In this document: positions 23,030 to 34,329 of the stretch, one piece after another
Layout: each line of letters starts with the position of its first letter
Position numbering within the stretch: position 1 is the first letter of the stretch
Origin: Candidatus Cryptobacteroides excrementipullorum
GTDB taxonomy: Bacteria; Bacteroidota; Bacteroidia; Bacteroidales; UBA932
Reading direction: 5' to 3'
Length of the DNA: 37,890 bases
Assembly (NCBI GenBank): GCA_017695065.1
Contig: JADILZ010000095.1
Span: 1-37,890, forward strand
The notes under the pieces: model-generated
Seen by the model: only the letters and a program-made list of their open reading frames with translations
Told to the model about the DNA's origin: nothing
Database searches by the model: none
Translations under genes and position numbers: made by a program

Positions 23030-24745
23030 TTATGATGCGCTTCCGTTTCCGGATTCCTTGTCCTGTTCAGGCACGTCCTGCCTGTCCTGGGATTCATCCT
23101 TTGCCTTCTTGTATTTGAATCTCCTGATTTTCTGTGTGGCGGTCTTTTCAAAAGGCTCTTTCATGACTTCCACGTCATTGATCTTGGAAAACTTGTTGAC
23201 GTGTTTGTTCACGTAGCTCATAATGGCTTTCTTGCGTGCTTCGAGCTTCTCGAAGAACTGGTCTTCGCCTTCCTGGTTCCAGTTGATTATATTGTCGTTG
23301 AACTGTACCAGGGCCACGAGCCTCCCGTCCCTTTCCACCACTATGGATTCGTTGACTTCATCCATGTTGTTGATGACGTTCTCAATTTCTTCAGGGTATA
23401 TGTTTTCTCCGGAAGGGCCGAGAATCATGTTGTTGAGCCTTCCTTTGATGTAGTAGCGTCCCTTTTCGTCCACAGTGGCCAGGTCATTGGTCCTGAACCA
23501 TCCGTCATCGGTGAAGACGGAGCGTGTCCTTGCCGGGTCCTTGTAGTATCCGAGCATCACGTTGTTGCCTTTGCAGACAATCTCGCCTTCACCTGTATCC
23601 GGGTTCACGTCTATCAGCTTGACTGTAACCCCGTATGCAGCCACTCCTGTAGAACCAGGCTTGGTATATTTGACCCCTGCGTTGCAGATGAGCGGCGCGG
23701 TCTCCGTAAGTCCGTAGCCTATGGCATAAGGGAACCTGGCTTTCTTCAGGAATTCCTCCACCTTGGTGTCAAGCTTGGAGCCTCCTATGCCGAAGAATTT
23801 GAGCCTTCCTCCGAAAGTGCCTTTCAGCTTCATGCCTATCAGGCGGTATAGCAGAGCCGGCGTATGTGCTCTCATCCATGTGAGGACACGGCTGCGCCGG
23901 ATGGTCGGTATCACGCTGTTGCGGTAGATTTTCTCGATGATGAGAGGGACTGAAAGCATCACTGTTGGCCTGACTGTCTTCATGGCCGAGAGAAGCACTG
24001 TCGGTGTAGGCGGTTTCTGGATGTAGTAGACGCAAGCACCGCAGAAAATAGGGTAGAGGACACCGATGCTCAGCTCGTATGTATGAGCCATCGGCAGGAT
24101 GGAGAGCCAGACATCCTTCTCCGTGCATTTGTGTGCGTGCAGGGAAGCGACGATATTCGAGCACAGGTTCCTGTGGCTAAGCATGACTCCCTTGGCATTG
24201 CCTGTTGTGCCTGATGTGTAGATGATGGTGGCCAGATCATCCGGAAGCGGCTGTGATGTCTTGCCGTCGCATGTGAATGCATCGTCATTCCTTTTTATCG
24301 TCTCGAATGTCTCGATGTCTATTACCAGGACCATCTTGTCCATGCATTCCTTGCTGAGCTTCGGCATGAGCCTTCTGGATATGAAAATGGCCTTGCTCCC
24401 GGAGTGGTTCAGGATGTTGGTCACTTCATTTTCGGACGAATCGGGAAGGATAGGTATCGAGATCCTTCCGAACGGGACCAGCGAGAACATGGCCACAGTC
24501 CAGTTGGGCATGTTCTGGGAAAGGATCGCCACCTTGTCTCCTGCACCTATGCCGTATCTTGAAAGCAGGTGGGACAGTTCGTCGCATTTCCGCTTGAAGC
24601 TTCCGTATGTGTATCCCATATCGGAGTCAAGCATCTGGGACAGCCTGTTGTGTTCGTAGATTGCGGTCGAGTATTCGTACAGTTTCGCGAGAGTATCTAT
24701 GTATTTCTCTCTCAGCTTCAGTATTTTCTTTACTACAAAATTCAT
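23030..24745 (-). CDS. long-chain fatty acid-CoA ligase (AMP-binding)
   Basis: This 571-residue adenylate-forming enzyme activates a fatty acid first to acyl-AMP and then to acyl-CoA. The P-loop-like motif IIYTSGTTGNAKGVMLSH, the GYGLTETAPLICNAG motif, the GWFRTNDLATVDEKGRYYIKGR hinge segment and the C-terminal catalytic Lys in KTATQKIRRFKYKK are all present. The tail is polar (Asp/Glu/Gln/Ser). There is no signal peptide. Chain-length preference cannot be read from sequence, and an acyl-ACP synthetase role is possible. The neighbouring acyltransferase 95 bases upstream suggests phospholipid synthesis or remodelling. I see no -7 box between them, so they may share a message. Confidence 0.88.
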   Translation of the reverse strand: MNFVVKKILKLREKYIDTLAKLYEYSTAIYEHNRLSQMLDSDMGYTYGSFKRKCDELSHLLSRYGIGAGDKVAILSQNMPNWTVAMFSLVPFGRISIPILPDSSENEVTNILNHSGSKAIFISRRLMPKLSKECMDKMVLVIDIETFETIKRNDDAFTCDGKTSQPLPDDLATIIYTSGTTGNAKGVMLSHRNLCSNIVASLHAHKCTEKDVWLSILPMAHTYELSIGVLYPIFCGACVYYIQKPPTPTVLLSAMKTVRPTVMLSVPLIIEKIYRNSVIPTIRRSRVLTWMRAHTPALLYRLIGMKLKGTFGGRLKFFGIGGSKLDTKVEEFLKKARFPYAIGYGLTETAPLICNAGVKYTKPGSTGVAAYGVTVKLIDVNPDTGEGEIVCKGNNVMLGYYKDPARTRSVFTDDGWFRTNDLATVDEKGRYYIKGRLNNMILGPSGENIYPEEIENVINNMDEVNESIVVERDGRLVALVQFNDNIINWNQEGEDQFFEKLEARKKAIMSYVNKHVNKFSKINDVEVMKEPFEKTATQKIRRFKYKKAKDESQDRQDVPEQDKESGNGSAS

Positions 24746-24840
24746 TTCCGGTACTGATGGTTACAGAAAGTCCTTCCCTGCAACTCCTATTCCAGAGAAG
24801 ACTCCAATGAAAAGGCTGAAAAATCGGATGCCGTGGAGCG

Positions 24841-25392
24841 TCAGTGGGTTACGTACCACTCCTTGTGCTTTCCTTCCATGTGCATCTGCTCGTATATCTC
24901 CTGGATGCGCTGCATGTCGGCCTTTGCGTCGTCCGTTATCTCGAACCTGTGACCCCTGCCGACGCGCTTTGTCTTCCAGTCGAAATATCCGAGATATACC
25001 GGGATGTTACATTCCCTGGCGATGGTGTGGAATCCGGTCTTCCACCTTTTCACTGCCTTGCGTGTGCCTTCCGGGGCTATTGCAAGGTGCAGCTTGCTGG
25101 CTTTGTTCATCTCATGTATCAGGCTGACCATCAGAGATGTAGGGCTCTTCCTGTCCACAGGGACGGCTCCCAGCGCCCTGAGTATGGCTCCGAGAGGCCA
25201 CCAGAAAAACTCCTTGGCTATCATCACATGTGCCTTTCCACCTACAGATGTATAGTAAAGGTATGAAACTACAAAATCCCACATCGAGGTGTGCGGAACA
25301 CCCAGGATAATGCATTTGTCTTCAGGCACCGGTGGCTCGACAGCTGTCCAGCCCATGGCCCTCAGTAGGAATCCGCAGAATTTTCTCCACAT
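24841..25392 (-). CDS. 1-acyl-glycerol-3-phosphate acyltransferase-like protein
   Basis: This 183-residue PlsC-type protein carries the two catalytic boxes of the family: HTSMWD (HX4D, near residue 34) and the APEGTR box near residue 106. It is shorter than E. coli PlsC (about 245 residues) and lacks a clear N-terminal membrane helix pair, as in many small Bacteroidota paralogues. The expected reaction is acyl transfer to lysophosphatidic acid at the membrane, but another lysolipid acceptor is possible. The start is four bases after the parE stop, so the two are translationally linked. Confidence 0.8.
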   Translation of the reverse strand: MWRKFCGFLLRAMGWTAVEPPVPEDKCIILGVPHTSMWDFVVSYLYYTSVGGKAHVMIAKEFFWWPLGAILRALGAVPVDRKSPTSLMVSLIHEMNKASKLHLAIAPEGTRKAVKRWKTGFHTIARECNIPVYLGYFDWKTKRVGRGHRFEITDDAKADMQRIQEIYEQMHMEGKHKEWYVTH

Positions 25393-25396
25393 AAAA

Positions 25397-27301
25397 TCAA
25401 ATATTAACGTCCTCCAGTTCCTCTTCCGAACGGAGGTTCTGGCGGATGAAGTTCTGTCTGTCGATTGTGTTGGCCCCCATGTAGAACTCCATGAGTTCCG
25501 ATATGGATTCCTCGTCGCTCAGCTGGACAAGGTCCAGTCTCATGTCTTCACCGATGAATTTTTCAAACTCGTCTGACGATATTTCCCCCAGACCTTTGAA
25601 CCTGGTGATTTCCACGCTGTTCTTCAGGGCTTTGATGGCGGCTTCCTTTTCCTCGCTGCTATAGCAGTAGCGAGTCTCCTTCTTGTTCCTTACCCTGAAG
25701 AGAGGTGTCTGGAGGATGTGGACATGTCCGCGTCTGACGAGCTCTGGGTAGTATTTCAGAAGGAATGTCACGACCAGCATGCGGATGTGCATTCCGTCGT
25801 CATCGGCATCTGTGGCGACGATGATGTTGTTGTACCGGAGGTCTGCCATGTCCTCTTCTACACCCAGCGCTGCGATGAGAAGGTTAAGTTCTTCGTTCTC
25901 GGCCACTTTCTTGCGGCTTTCCTTGTAGCAGTTGATAGGCTTTCCCCTGAGGCTGAACACGGCCTGGGTCTCGGCGTTCCTGGCCTTGGTGATGGTCCCG
26001 CTTGCTGAGTCTCCCTCCGTGATGAAGATGCTGCTCTGCTCGGCGAGCTCCTGGCGGCTGGCAGGAAGCTTGTCGTTGTAATGTATCCGGCAGTCGCGCA
26101 GCTTTTTGTTGTAAACGCTTGTGCGCCTGCTTCTTTCCTTGGTCTTTTTCTGTATCCCTGAAATCTCCTTCCTCTCCTGCTCGGATGCCACTATCTTCTC
26201 TTGCATCGCGGTGGCGACATCCTTGTGGATATGGAGGTAGTTGTCCAGGTTGGTCTTTATGAAATCATTGATGAATGTCCTTATGGTAGGCCCCCTGTCC
26301 GTGCGAAGGGATCCGTCCTCCTCCTTTATGGTCTTTTCCCACATGTAGGTGGACCCGAGCTTGATCTTGGTCTGGGACTCGAAGTGCGGCTCCTGTATCT
26401 GGATGCTCACTGCCCCCACTATCCCCTGGCGGATATCCTCTGGGGCATAGTCCTTCTTGAAGAACTCCTTGACTGTCTTGGCCACTGCCTCCCTGAAAGC
26501 CGCCAGGTGGGTGCCTCCGTCCCTGGTGTTCTGCCCGTTCACGAAAGAAACGATATTCTCCCCGTAGCTGTTGCCGTGTGTCAGGACGATCTCGATGTCT
26601 TCCCCTTCAAGATGTATGGGCGGATACAGAGGCTGCTCCGACATGCTGTCGTTGACAAGGTCAAGCAGTCCGTTCTTTGAGTTGAATGAAGTGCCGTTCA
26701 CATTCAGTGTCAGCCCTTTTTTCAGGTATGCGTAGTTCTTTACGAGGGATTCGACATACTCCATGTTGTAGGCGAAATCGCCGAACATCTCCTCGTCCGG
26801 GGTGAACCTCACAAGCGTCCCGTTCTTCTCCTTCGCCTCCCTTCTTCCGGACTCCTGCAACTCTCCTCTTGAGAATGACGCGAAAGAACTTTCCCCGTCT
26901 CTGAAGGACTCCACGTAGAATGATGATGAAAGGGCGTTGACTGCCTTGGTACCCACGCCGTTAAGACCTACCGACTTCTTGAAGGCCGCATCGTCGAATT
27001 TTCCGCCCGTATTCAGCTTGCTGACCACATCCACCACTTTGTCGAGAGGGATGCCTCGCCCGAAGTCCCTGACAGTGACCACCTTGCCTTCAATGCTGAT
27101 ATTTATGGACTTTCCGTAGCCCATGGTGAATTCATCGATTGAATTGTCGATTACCTCTTTCAGGAGTACATATATACCGTCTCCCGGGTTGTCCCCGTTC
27201 CCGAGTCTTCCGATATACATCCCCGCCCTTTTGCGGATATGCTCGTTCCACTCCAATGTCTTGATATTGTCACCGGTATATTTCACTGTCTCGTCAGCCA
27301 T
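25397..27301 (-). CDS. parE: DNA topoisomerase IV subunit B (ParE-type)
   Basis: This 634-residue type IIA topoisomerase ATPase subunit has the GHKL ATP-binding domain (YVLLKEVIDNSIDEF with the Mg-binding Asn, DFGRGIPLDKV, VGLNGVGTKAVNALSS). A transducer domain follows with QTKIKLGSTYMWE, then the Toprim domain (FITEGDSASG, ATDADDDGMHIR). The opening and the SKLNTGGKFDDAAFKKSVG segment match Bacteroidales ParE rather than GyrB, and the length fits ParE. It decatenates chromosomes with ParC, which is not in this window. The start at 27301 is chosen because a longer frame would run through the promoter at 27337-27344. Confidence 0.88.
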   Translation of the reverse strand: MADETVKYTGDNIKTLEWNEHIRKRAGMYIGRLGNGDNPGDGIYVLLKEVIDNSIDEFTMGYGKSINISIEGKVVTVRDFGRGIPLDKVVDVVSKLNTGGKFDDAAFKKSVGLNGVGTKAVNALSSSFYVESFRDGESSFASFSRGELQESGRREAKEKNGTLVRFTPDEEMFGDFAYNMEYVESLVKNYAYLKKGLTLNVNGTSFNSKNGLLDLVNDSMSEQPLYPPIHLEGEDIEIVLTHGNSYGENIVSFVNGQNTRDGGTHLAAFREAVAKTVKEFFKKDYAPEDIRQGIVGAVSIQIQEPHFESQTKIKLGSTYMWEKTIKEEDGSLRTDRGPTIRTFINDFIKTNLDNYLHIHKDVATAMQEKIVASEQERKEISGIQKKTKERSRRTSVYNKKLRDCRIHYNDKLPASRQELAEQSSIFITEGDSASGTITKARNAETQAVFSLRGKPINCYKESRKKVAENEELNLLIAALGVEEDMADLRYNNIIVATDADDDGMHIRMLVVTFLLKYYPELVRRGHVHILQTPLFRVRNKKETRYCYSSEEKEAAIKALKNSVEITRFKGLGEISSDEFEKFIGEDMRLDLVQLSDEESISELMEFYMGANTIDRQNFIRQNLRSEEELEDVNI

Positions 27302-27336
27302 ATGGGAAACCTCGAATTTTAAAAGCCAAATTTCTG

Positions 27337-27344
27337 CAAAAGTA
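27337..27344 (-). promoter_or_regulatory. -7 element of parE
   Basis: The minus strand reads TACTTTTG followed by CAG, 36 bases ahead of the parE ATG. The same TAGTACTTTTGCAG string occurs at the DUF486 promoter. The -33 is poor. Confidence 0.5.
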
Positions 27345-27364
27345 CTAAAATTTCCGATTATAAA

Positions 27365-27395
27365 TTGCATTTAATCTCATAATGTCATAACTTTG
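27365..27395 (+). promoter_or_regulatory. promoter of the barrel protein/PCMD operon
   Basis: TTG (27365-27367), a 20-base spacer and TAACTTTG (27388-27395) fit the consensus. The start near 27400 gives a 50-base AT-rich leader. Confidence 0.6.
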
Positions 27396-27450
27396 CAAGG
27401 TTGGGCCATTTGGTTCTTAACCGTATTTAAGTCTAATTTAATCAGATAGC

Positions 27451-28275
27451 ATGAAAAGGTCTATCGTACTAAGCGTCCTGGTGGCAGTCCTTGCTTCTGC
27501 CCATCTATGCGCCTATGCAAAAGAAAAGAAGACTGTCGAGCCTTTCGACAGGGGTATCGGACGACAGAATTCAGTATTTATCCCGCAGGGGACAGTCGGT
27601 GCAGGTGTTTCTTTCTCCTACAACAACTACAGCATCGGAAACGGTGCGGCTGACTCCGGCTATTCCATGCTATTCAACCTTCTCGGGGATATCCACGGCA
27701 ACATGCTCTCATTCGGAATCTCTCCGTATGTTTCATATTTCATAAAGGACAACCTGTCCGTGGGAGTCCGCTTCGACTATGACCGCTCCTCACTCGGCGT
27801 GGGCAACCTGAGCCTCTCCCTGTCGGACGACCTCGGGTTCGATGTCAAGGATTTCAACTATTTCAAGCAGTCATATACGGGGTCTCTCACTCTCAGGAAC
27901 TACCTGCCTTTTGCCAACAGCAAACGTTTCGCAATGTTCACCGAGATACGTGCGACCGGAGGATACGGACAGGGTGAAAGCTACAAGCTGGATGAGGGGG
28001 ACAAGTTCGGTACCTACCAGGACATATACAATTTCGAGCTGGGCCTTGTTCCGGGTCTCTGCGCTTTCGTGACCAATGAAGTTGCCCTGGAGGTCTCTGT
28101 CGGCCTTCTCGGATTCAACTACCAGAAAGTGGTACAGACCACCAACCAGGTGGAACACAGTGAGATGGAGCAGAGCGGCGCCAATTTCAAACTCAACATT
28201 TTTTCAATAGGTTTCGGTCTTTCATTCTATATCCCGACGGGTGACCACAGGGTGAAGAAGACCGCAGAAAAATAA
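27451..28275 (+). CDS. outer-membrane beta-barrel protein
   Basis: This 274-residue protein has a signal peptide (MKRSIVLSVLVAVLASAHLCAYA). It continues as alternating polar and hydrophobic strands rich in Gly, Tyr and Phe, for example GAGVSFSYNNYSIG, MLSFGISPYVSYFI, NLSVGVRFDYDRSSLG and FSIGFGLSFYIP near the end. This is the pattern of an OmpW/OprF-like eight- to ten-strand barrel, but I do not recognise a named family. There are 17 bases to the PCMD lipoprotein, so both are probably made together and may interact at the outer membrane. Confidence 0.7.
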   Translation: MKRSIVLSVLVAVLASAHLCAYAKEKKTVEPFDRGIGRQNSVFIPQGTVGAGVSFSYNNYSIGNGAADSGYSMLFNLLGDIHGNMLSFGISPYVSYFIKDNLSVGVRFDYDRSSLGVGNLSLSLSDDLGFDVKDFNYFKQSYTGSLTLRNYLPFANSKRFAMFTEIRATGGYGQGESYKLDEGDKFGTYQDIYNFELGLVPGLCAFVTNEVALEVSVGLLGFNYQKVVQTTNQVEHSEMEQSGANFKLNIFSIGFGLSFYIPTGDHRVKKTAEK

Positions 28276-28292
28276 TCCGGAGGACATACAAT

Positions 28293-29897
28293 ATGGGATT
28301 CATGAAATTTGTTGCCGGCATGCTGCCGGTATGTCTTCTCTCGTCCTGCCTGATCGAGAATGACATGTCATATCCGAGGGTATATGGCAATATAACAGCT
28401 TTTGAGGTCCAGGGACAGCTGGCTTCGGAAATAGATGCCACTGGCAGGACCGTGTCAATCGAGCTGAGTGAGACTGCAGATATAACCGCACTTGAAATCA
28501 CCTCGTTCAGCATTTCGGAAGGGGCGAGATGCGAAGACCCTGCCATCGCTGTCGGGAACACCATTGACCTCTCTTCTCCGGTAACGGTGATCATCAGTAC
28601 ATACCAGGACTATGAATGGACGATATCCGCAAACATGCCGGTCGAGAGGTATGTCCGCTGCGATAACCAGGCTGATGATGCCGTGTTCGATCTCGAGAAC
28701 AGGACTGTCTCGGTCAATGTGACTCAGTATCAGGACCTTTCGAGTGTACGTATCACTGCCATGAAACTCGGTATCGAGGGCTCTAAGATATATCACGGAA
28801 GTTCCGCCGAGGAATGTACTTTCCCTATGACCATCGACTGCTCTTCCGCCAATACGTTCAGGGTGGAGACAGGAGGAGTCTCGGACACGTGGACCCTTAC
28901 CGTGGCGCAGCGCAACGTCTCTCCTTCGGTGCTTTCGGCCGACGCATGGTGCTACCATGCCGACATTACGGCCGAGTTTGCATCTTCTGACGGTAGCCAG
29001 CTGCCTGTGCTGCAGTACAGGAAACAGTCTGACAGTTCATGGACGGATGTTGCTGTGGAGTCTTCCGATGTTGACGGAATTACTGTGACCAAGTCCATAA
29101 CAGGCCTTCAGGAGGGTACCGCATATTCAGTGCGCCTGGTCCTTGACAGTACGGAAGGGGAGTCTGTGGATTTCACTACCGGGACACCTGACCAGATAGA
29201 GAATATGGATTTTGACGACTGGTATTCCGACACCTCGGGATCGCGTGAAATCTGGTATCCGAATCTTAACGCGGCGACAGAAGTGTGGGGTACGGCCAAT
29301 CCTGGAGCCGGTTCCTTCGTCGGTTCCCTGACTACTCCAAGTGACTTTGTGTGCGAGGCCGGCCAGGGAGACGGAAAGCGGTCTGCAAGGCTTGAAAGCA
29401 AGAATGCACTTATAGCTTTTGCGGCCGGGAACATATTCACTGGCAGGTTCGGCAGGATAAACGGTCTTGGCGCGGAACTCTACTGGGGTACGCCGTTTAC
29501 TGCGAGGCCTTCCGCTCTGAAAGGCTATTATTCTTATGCTCCACGGCTTATAAACAAGGTCAAGGCTCCGTACGAGTCTCTGGAGAATACCATGGACAAC
29601 TGCCAGATCCTCGTGATGCTGACAGACTGGGAGGGCCCGTTCATGATAAACACTACAGACAATGTCTTTGTTGACCAGGAGAATGACGAGCATATCATCG
29701 CGTACGGTAAGATAGAGAGCGATGAGGATACCGCCGGCCAGTATAAGGAGTTCACTCTGCCATTGACCTACCGCCGTACCGACGCTACTCCGAAATATGC
29801 TGTAGTGGTCGCCTGCTCAAGCTACAAGGGTGATTATTTCACCGGAGGTGAAGGCAGCGTGATGTACGTGGACGAATTCGAGTTTGTCTACGAGTAG
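28293..29897 (+). CDS. PCMD-domain lipoprotein
   Basis: This 534-residue protein has a lipobox (VCLLSSC, Cys19) and so is lipid-anchored, probably at the outer membrane. Two beta-sandwich modules of the cadherin/DUF5018-like type (about 30-115 and 120-205, each ending in a YEWTISA or DTWTLTVAQ strand) come first. A fibronectin-III-like module follows (about 208-300, GLQEGTAYSVRLVL). The C-terminal half matches the putative carbohydrate metabolism domain (PF13201), with ENMDFDDWY, a RLESKNA stretch and the closing VMYVDEFEFVYE. Such proteins often accompany glycan use in Bacteroidales. No SusC/SusD pair or glycosidase is nearby, so the ligand is unknown. Confidence 0.78.
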   Translation: MGFMKFVAGMLPVCLLSSCLIENDMSYPRVYGNITAFEVQGQLASEIDATGRTVSIELSETADITALEITSFSISEGARCEDPAIAVGNTIDLSSPVTVIISTYQDYEWTISANMPVERYVRCDNQADDAVFDLENRTVSVNVTQYQDLSSVRITAMKLGIEGSKIYHGSSAEECTFPMTIDCSSANTFRVETGGVSDTWTLTVAQRNVSPSVLSADAWCYHADITAEFASSDGSQLPVLQYRKQSDSSWTDVAVESSDVDGITVTKSITGLQEGTAYSVRLVLDSTEGESVDFTTGTPDQIENMDFDDWYSDTSGSREIWYPNLNAATEVWGTANPGAGSFVGSLTTPSDFVCEAGQGDGKRSARLESKNALIAFAAGNIFTGRFGRINGLGAELYWGTPFTARPSALKGYYSYAPRLINKVKAPYESLENTMDNCQILVMLTDWEGPFMINTTDNVFVDQENDEHIIAYGKIESDEDTAGQYKEFTLPLTYRRTDATPKYAVVVACSSYKGDYFTGGEGSVMYVDEFEFVYE

Positions 29898-29928
29898 CGC
29901 CCTGGATCCTCTTTAGGATATCCGCCAT

Positions 29929-29988
29929 TATAAACTGACAGCCGCCATTACCAGGCAGAATCCCGGTAGTGGCGGCTGTCAGTTTATA
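29929..29988. terminator. 24-bp hairpin between convergent genes
   Basis: 29929-29952 pairs with 29965-29988 over 24 positions with one G-U wobble, around a 12-base loop. It lies between the PCMD gene and the end of the minus-strand V-ATPase operon. There is no clean T-run on either side, so it may end transcription weakly or protect 3' ends of both messages. Confidence 0.6.
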
Positions 29989-30015
29989 CTTTGTCGGATG
30001 CTTATTGCCTAGCTG

Positions 30016-32329
<2,314 letters not shown>

Positions 32330-32333
<4 letters not shown>

Positions 32334-32938
32334 GCCGTTTCCTCCTCTTCTTCCATTTCATGCCTCTGCTTGACTATCTTTGATGCCGCCTTGCTGAGGT
32401 TTTCCTCGTCTTCCATATATCTCTTGATCTTTCTGATGGCTTCCTGGTATCCGGGAATCTGCACCTTTTCGTAGAGGTTCACCTTCTGCGTTGTCTTTTT
32501 CCTCTGGAAATCCAGTATCCGGCTTTTTTCCATGAATACTTCGGATTCTATGCCGAGCCTGGAAAGGTCTTTCAATATGGACACCCCGTCGGCAAACCAC
32601 GCAGGCTTGGTGAAAGCATTGAATTCATTTATTTCATAATCAATGCTTCTCAGCTCCGGGGTCTTCACTCCTGCCACTTTCACTGTCACCAGGTCTATGT
32701 CCTTTATGGATATGAGTCCGGGCTGGAATTCGTTCCACAGGGCCGCAAGGTAGTCATAGCGTTTCAGTGAGGCATCAAGGTCTTCAATAAGCTTCTGAGA
32801 CGTGGCCTTGGCTTTCCTTACTTCAAGACGCAGGGCGGACTCCTTGTTCTTAAGGGTAGGGAGTGCGTTCTGCCGCATCTTGAGCTGTTTGCCGAGGGCG
32901 GTCAGTGCTGTTTTGTTATATTGGAATTTTATTGCCAT
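32330..32938 (-). CDS. V-type ATP synthase subunit D (central shaft)
   Basis: This 202-residue protein begins MAIKFQYNKTALTALGKQLK and forms two long antiparallel helices, as the rotor shaft subunit D does. It ends in an acidic tail (EMEEEEETA). It turns inside the A3B3 head and links it to the K ring. The Met at 32938 is the family start; upstream in-frame codons to 33088 run back over the end of subunit B and have no D-like sequence. The gap to subunit B is 65 bases. Confidence 0.9.
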
Positions 32939-33003
32939 TCTATATCTTTTTGTTTCTTTTTGACGATTCCTTGCTCTCGCCAAAAATAACCTGAAAAGTC
33001 GTC

Positions 33004-34329
33004 CTACTTGACAGGCCAGTATTTGTCGATGAACACTTGCTTGATACCTGTCTCGGCTTTCGAGAAGTACTTGGCGAACAGCTCCCATGCCGTGTCAAGC
33101 ATTTCGTCGATTTTTATGTTCACGTCGATGGCAAGCAGCCTTGTGGCGTACTCCTTGGCGTAGTCGAGGCACCTGAGGTCGTAGTCGCTAAGGTCGAACC
33201 CGTTCTCCAGCTTCGTCTTGGCATTCTGGGCATCTGCGTAGAGACGCACGGCGGCGTTCATCACCTGGCTGTGGTCTTCACGCGTCTGCTTTCCGATAAC
33301 GAGCTGCTTGAGTCGGGAAAGCGAGCGGAACGGGTCGATAATGATCTTTCCTGAATCAGGGTCCGCACGAAGGTACAGCTGGCCTTCGGTGATATATCCT
33401 GTGTTGTCAGGTATTGCGTGTGTGATGTCCCCGTCGTTGAGTGTTGTCACTGCAATGATGGTGATGGACCCGCCGTCAGGAAGCTGCACGGCCTTTTCGT
33501 AGATTTTCGCGAGGTCTGAATACAGGGAACCTGGCATCGAGTCCTTTGACGGAATCTGGTCCATACGGTTGCTCACGATGCTGAGGGCGTCGGCATACAG
33601 GGTCATGTCCGTAAGAAGCACAAGCACTTTCTCGTTCTTGTCCACCGCGAAATATTCCGCGGCCGTAAGCGCCATGTCCGGTATGAGGAGCCTTTCGACA
33701 GGAGGCTGCTCTGTGGTGTTCACGAAGCTGATGATCTTCTCCAGTGCGCCCGCGGACTCGAACTCATGCCTGAAGTAAAGGTAGTCATCGTTCGAGAGTC
33801 CCATGCCTCCGAGGATAATCTTGTCCACGTCGGCCCTCAGGGCCACCTGTGCCATGACATTGTTGTACGGCTGGTCAGGATCGGCAAAGAAAGGGATCTT
33901 CTGCCCGGAGACCAATGTGTTGTTCAGGTCTATCCCGGCGATTCCCGTCGGTATAAGCTGCGAAGGCTGCTTTCTCTTGTAAGGGTTTACGGACGGGCCT
34001 CCGATCTGCCTTTCTTCCCCTTCGATTTCAGGCCCCCCGTCTATGGGCTGCCCGTAGGCGTTGAAAAAACGTCCGGCAAGCTGGTCGCTGACTTTCAGGA
34101 CGGGCGGCTCCCCGAGAAACGATACTTCGGCATCGGTAGGTATGCCTTCCGTACCGGAGAACACCTGGAGTGTGACCATGTCACCCTTGGTCTTCACGAC
34201 CTGGGCCAGCTTCCCGTTCACTGTGGCGAGCTCGTCGTTGGAGACACCCGTGGCCTTCAGCGATACGGTGGCCTTGGTGATGGCCTCAAGCTGGGTATAT
34301 GTCTTTTGGAATGCCTTAGTTGTTGCCAT
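33004..34329 (-). CDS. V-type ATP synthase subunit B (non-catalytic)
   Basis: This 441-residue subunit alternates with A in the hexameric head. Where A has a Walker A loop, B has FFADPDQPYNN, with no GxxxxGKT, as expected for the regulatory subunit. The beta-barrel start, the LIPTGIAGIDLNNTLVSGQK segment and SLYSDLAKIYEKA match the family. The usual Arg finger region is in SIVSNRMDQIPSKDSMPG. The start overlaps the end of the A gene by 14 bases in another frame, so the two are translationally coupled. Confidence 0.94.
   Translation of the reverse strand: MATTKAFQKTYTQLEAITKATVSLKATGVSNDELATVNGKLAQVVKTKGDMVTLQVFSGTEGIPTDAEVSFLGEPPVLKVSDQLAGRFFNAYGQPIDGGPEIEGEERQIGGPSVNPYKRKQPSQLIPTGIAGIDLNNTLVSGQKIPFFADPDQPYNNVMAQVALRADVDKIILGGMGLSNDDYLYFRHEFESAGALEKIISFVNTTEQPPVERLLIPDMALTAAEYFAVDKNEKVLVLLTDMTLYADALSIVSNRMDQIPSKDSMPGSLYSDLAKIYEKAVQLPDGGSITIIAVTTLNDGDITHAIPDNTGYITEGQLYLRADPDSGKIIIDPFRSLSRLKQLVIGKQTREDHSQVMNAAVRLYADAQNAKTKLENGFDLSDYDLRCLDYAKEYATRLLAIDVNIKIDEMLDTAWELFAKYFSKAETGIKQVFIDKYWPVK

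Noticed and set aside
27302..27370. Upstream extension of ParE
   Set aside because: It crosses the predicted promoter, and the ParE family start is at 27301.
32939..33088. Upstream extension of V-ATPase subunit D
   Set aside because: It overlaps the end of subunit B, and the family start is MAIKFQYNKT.
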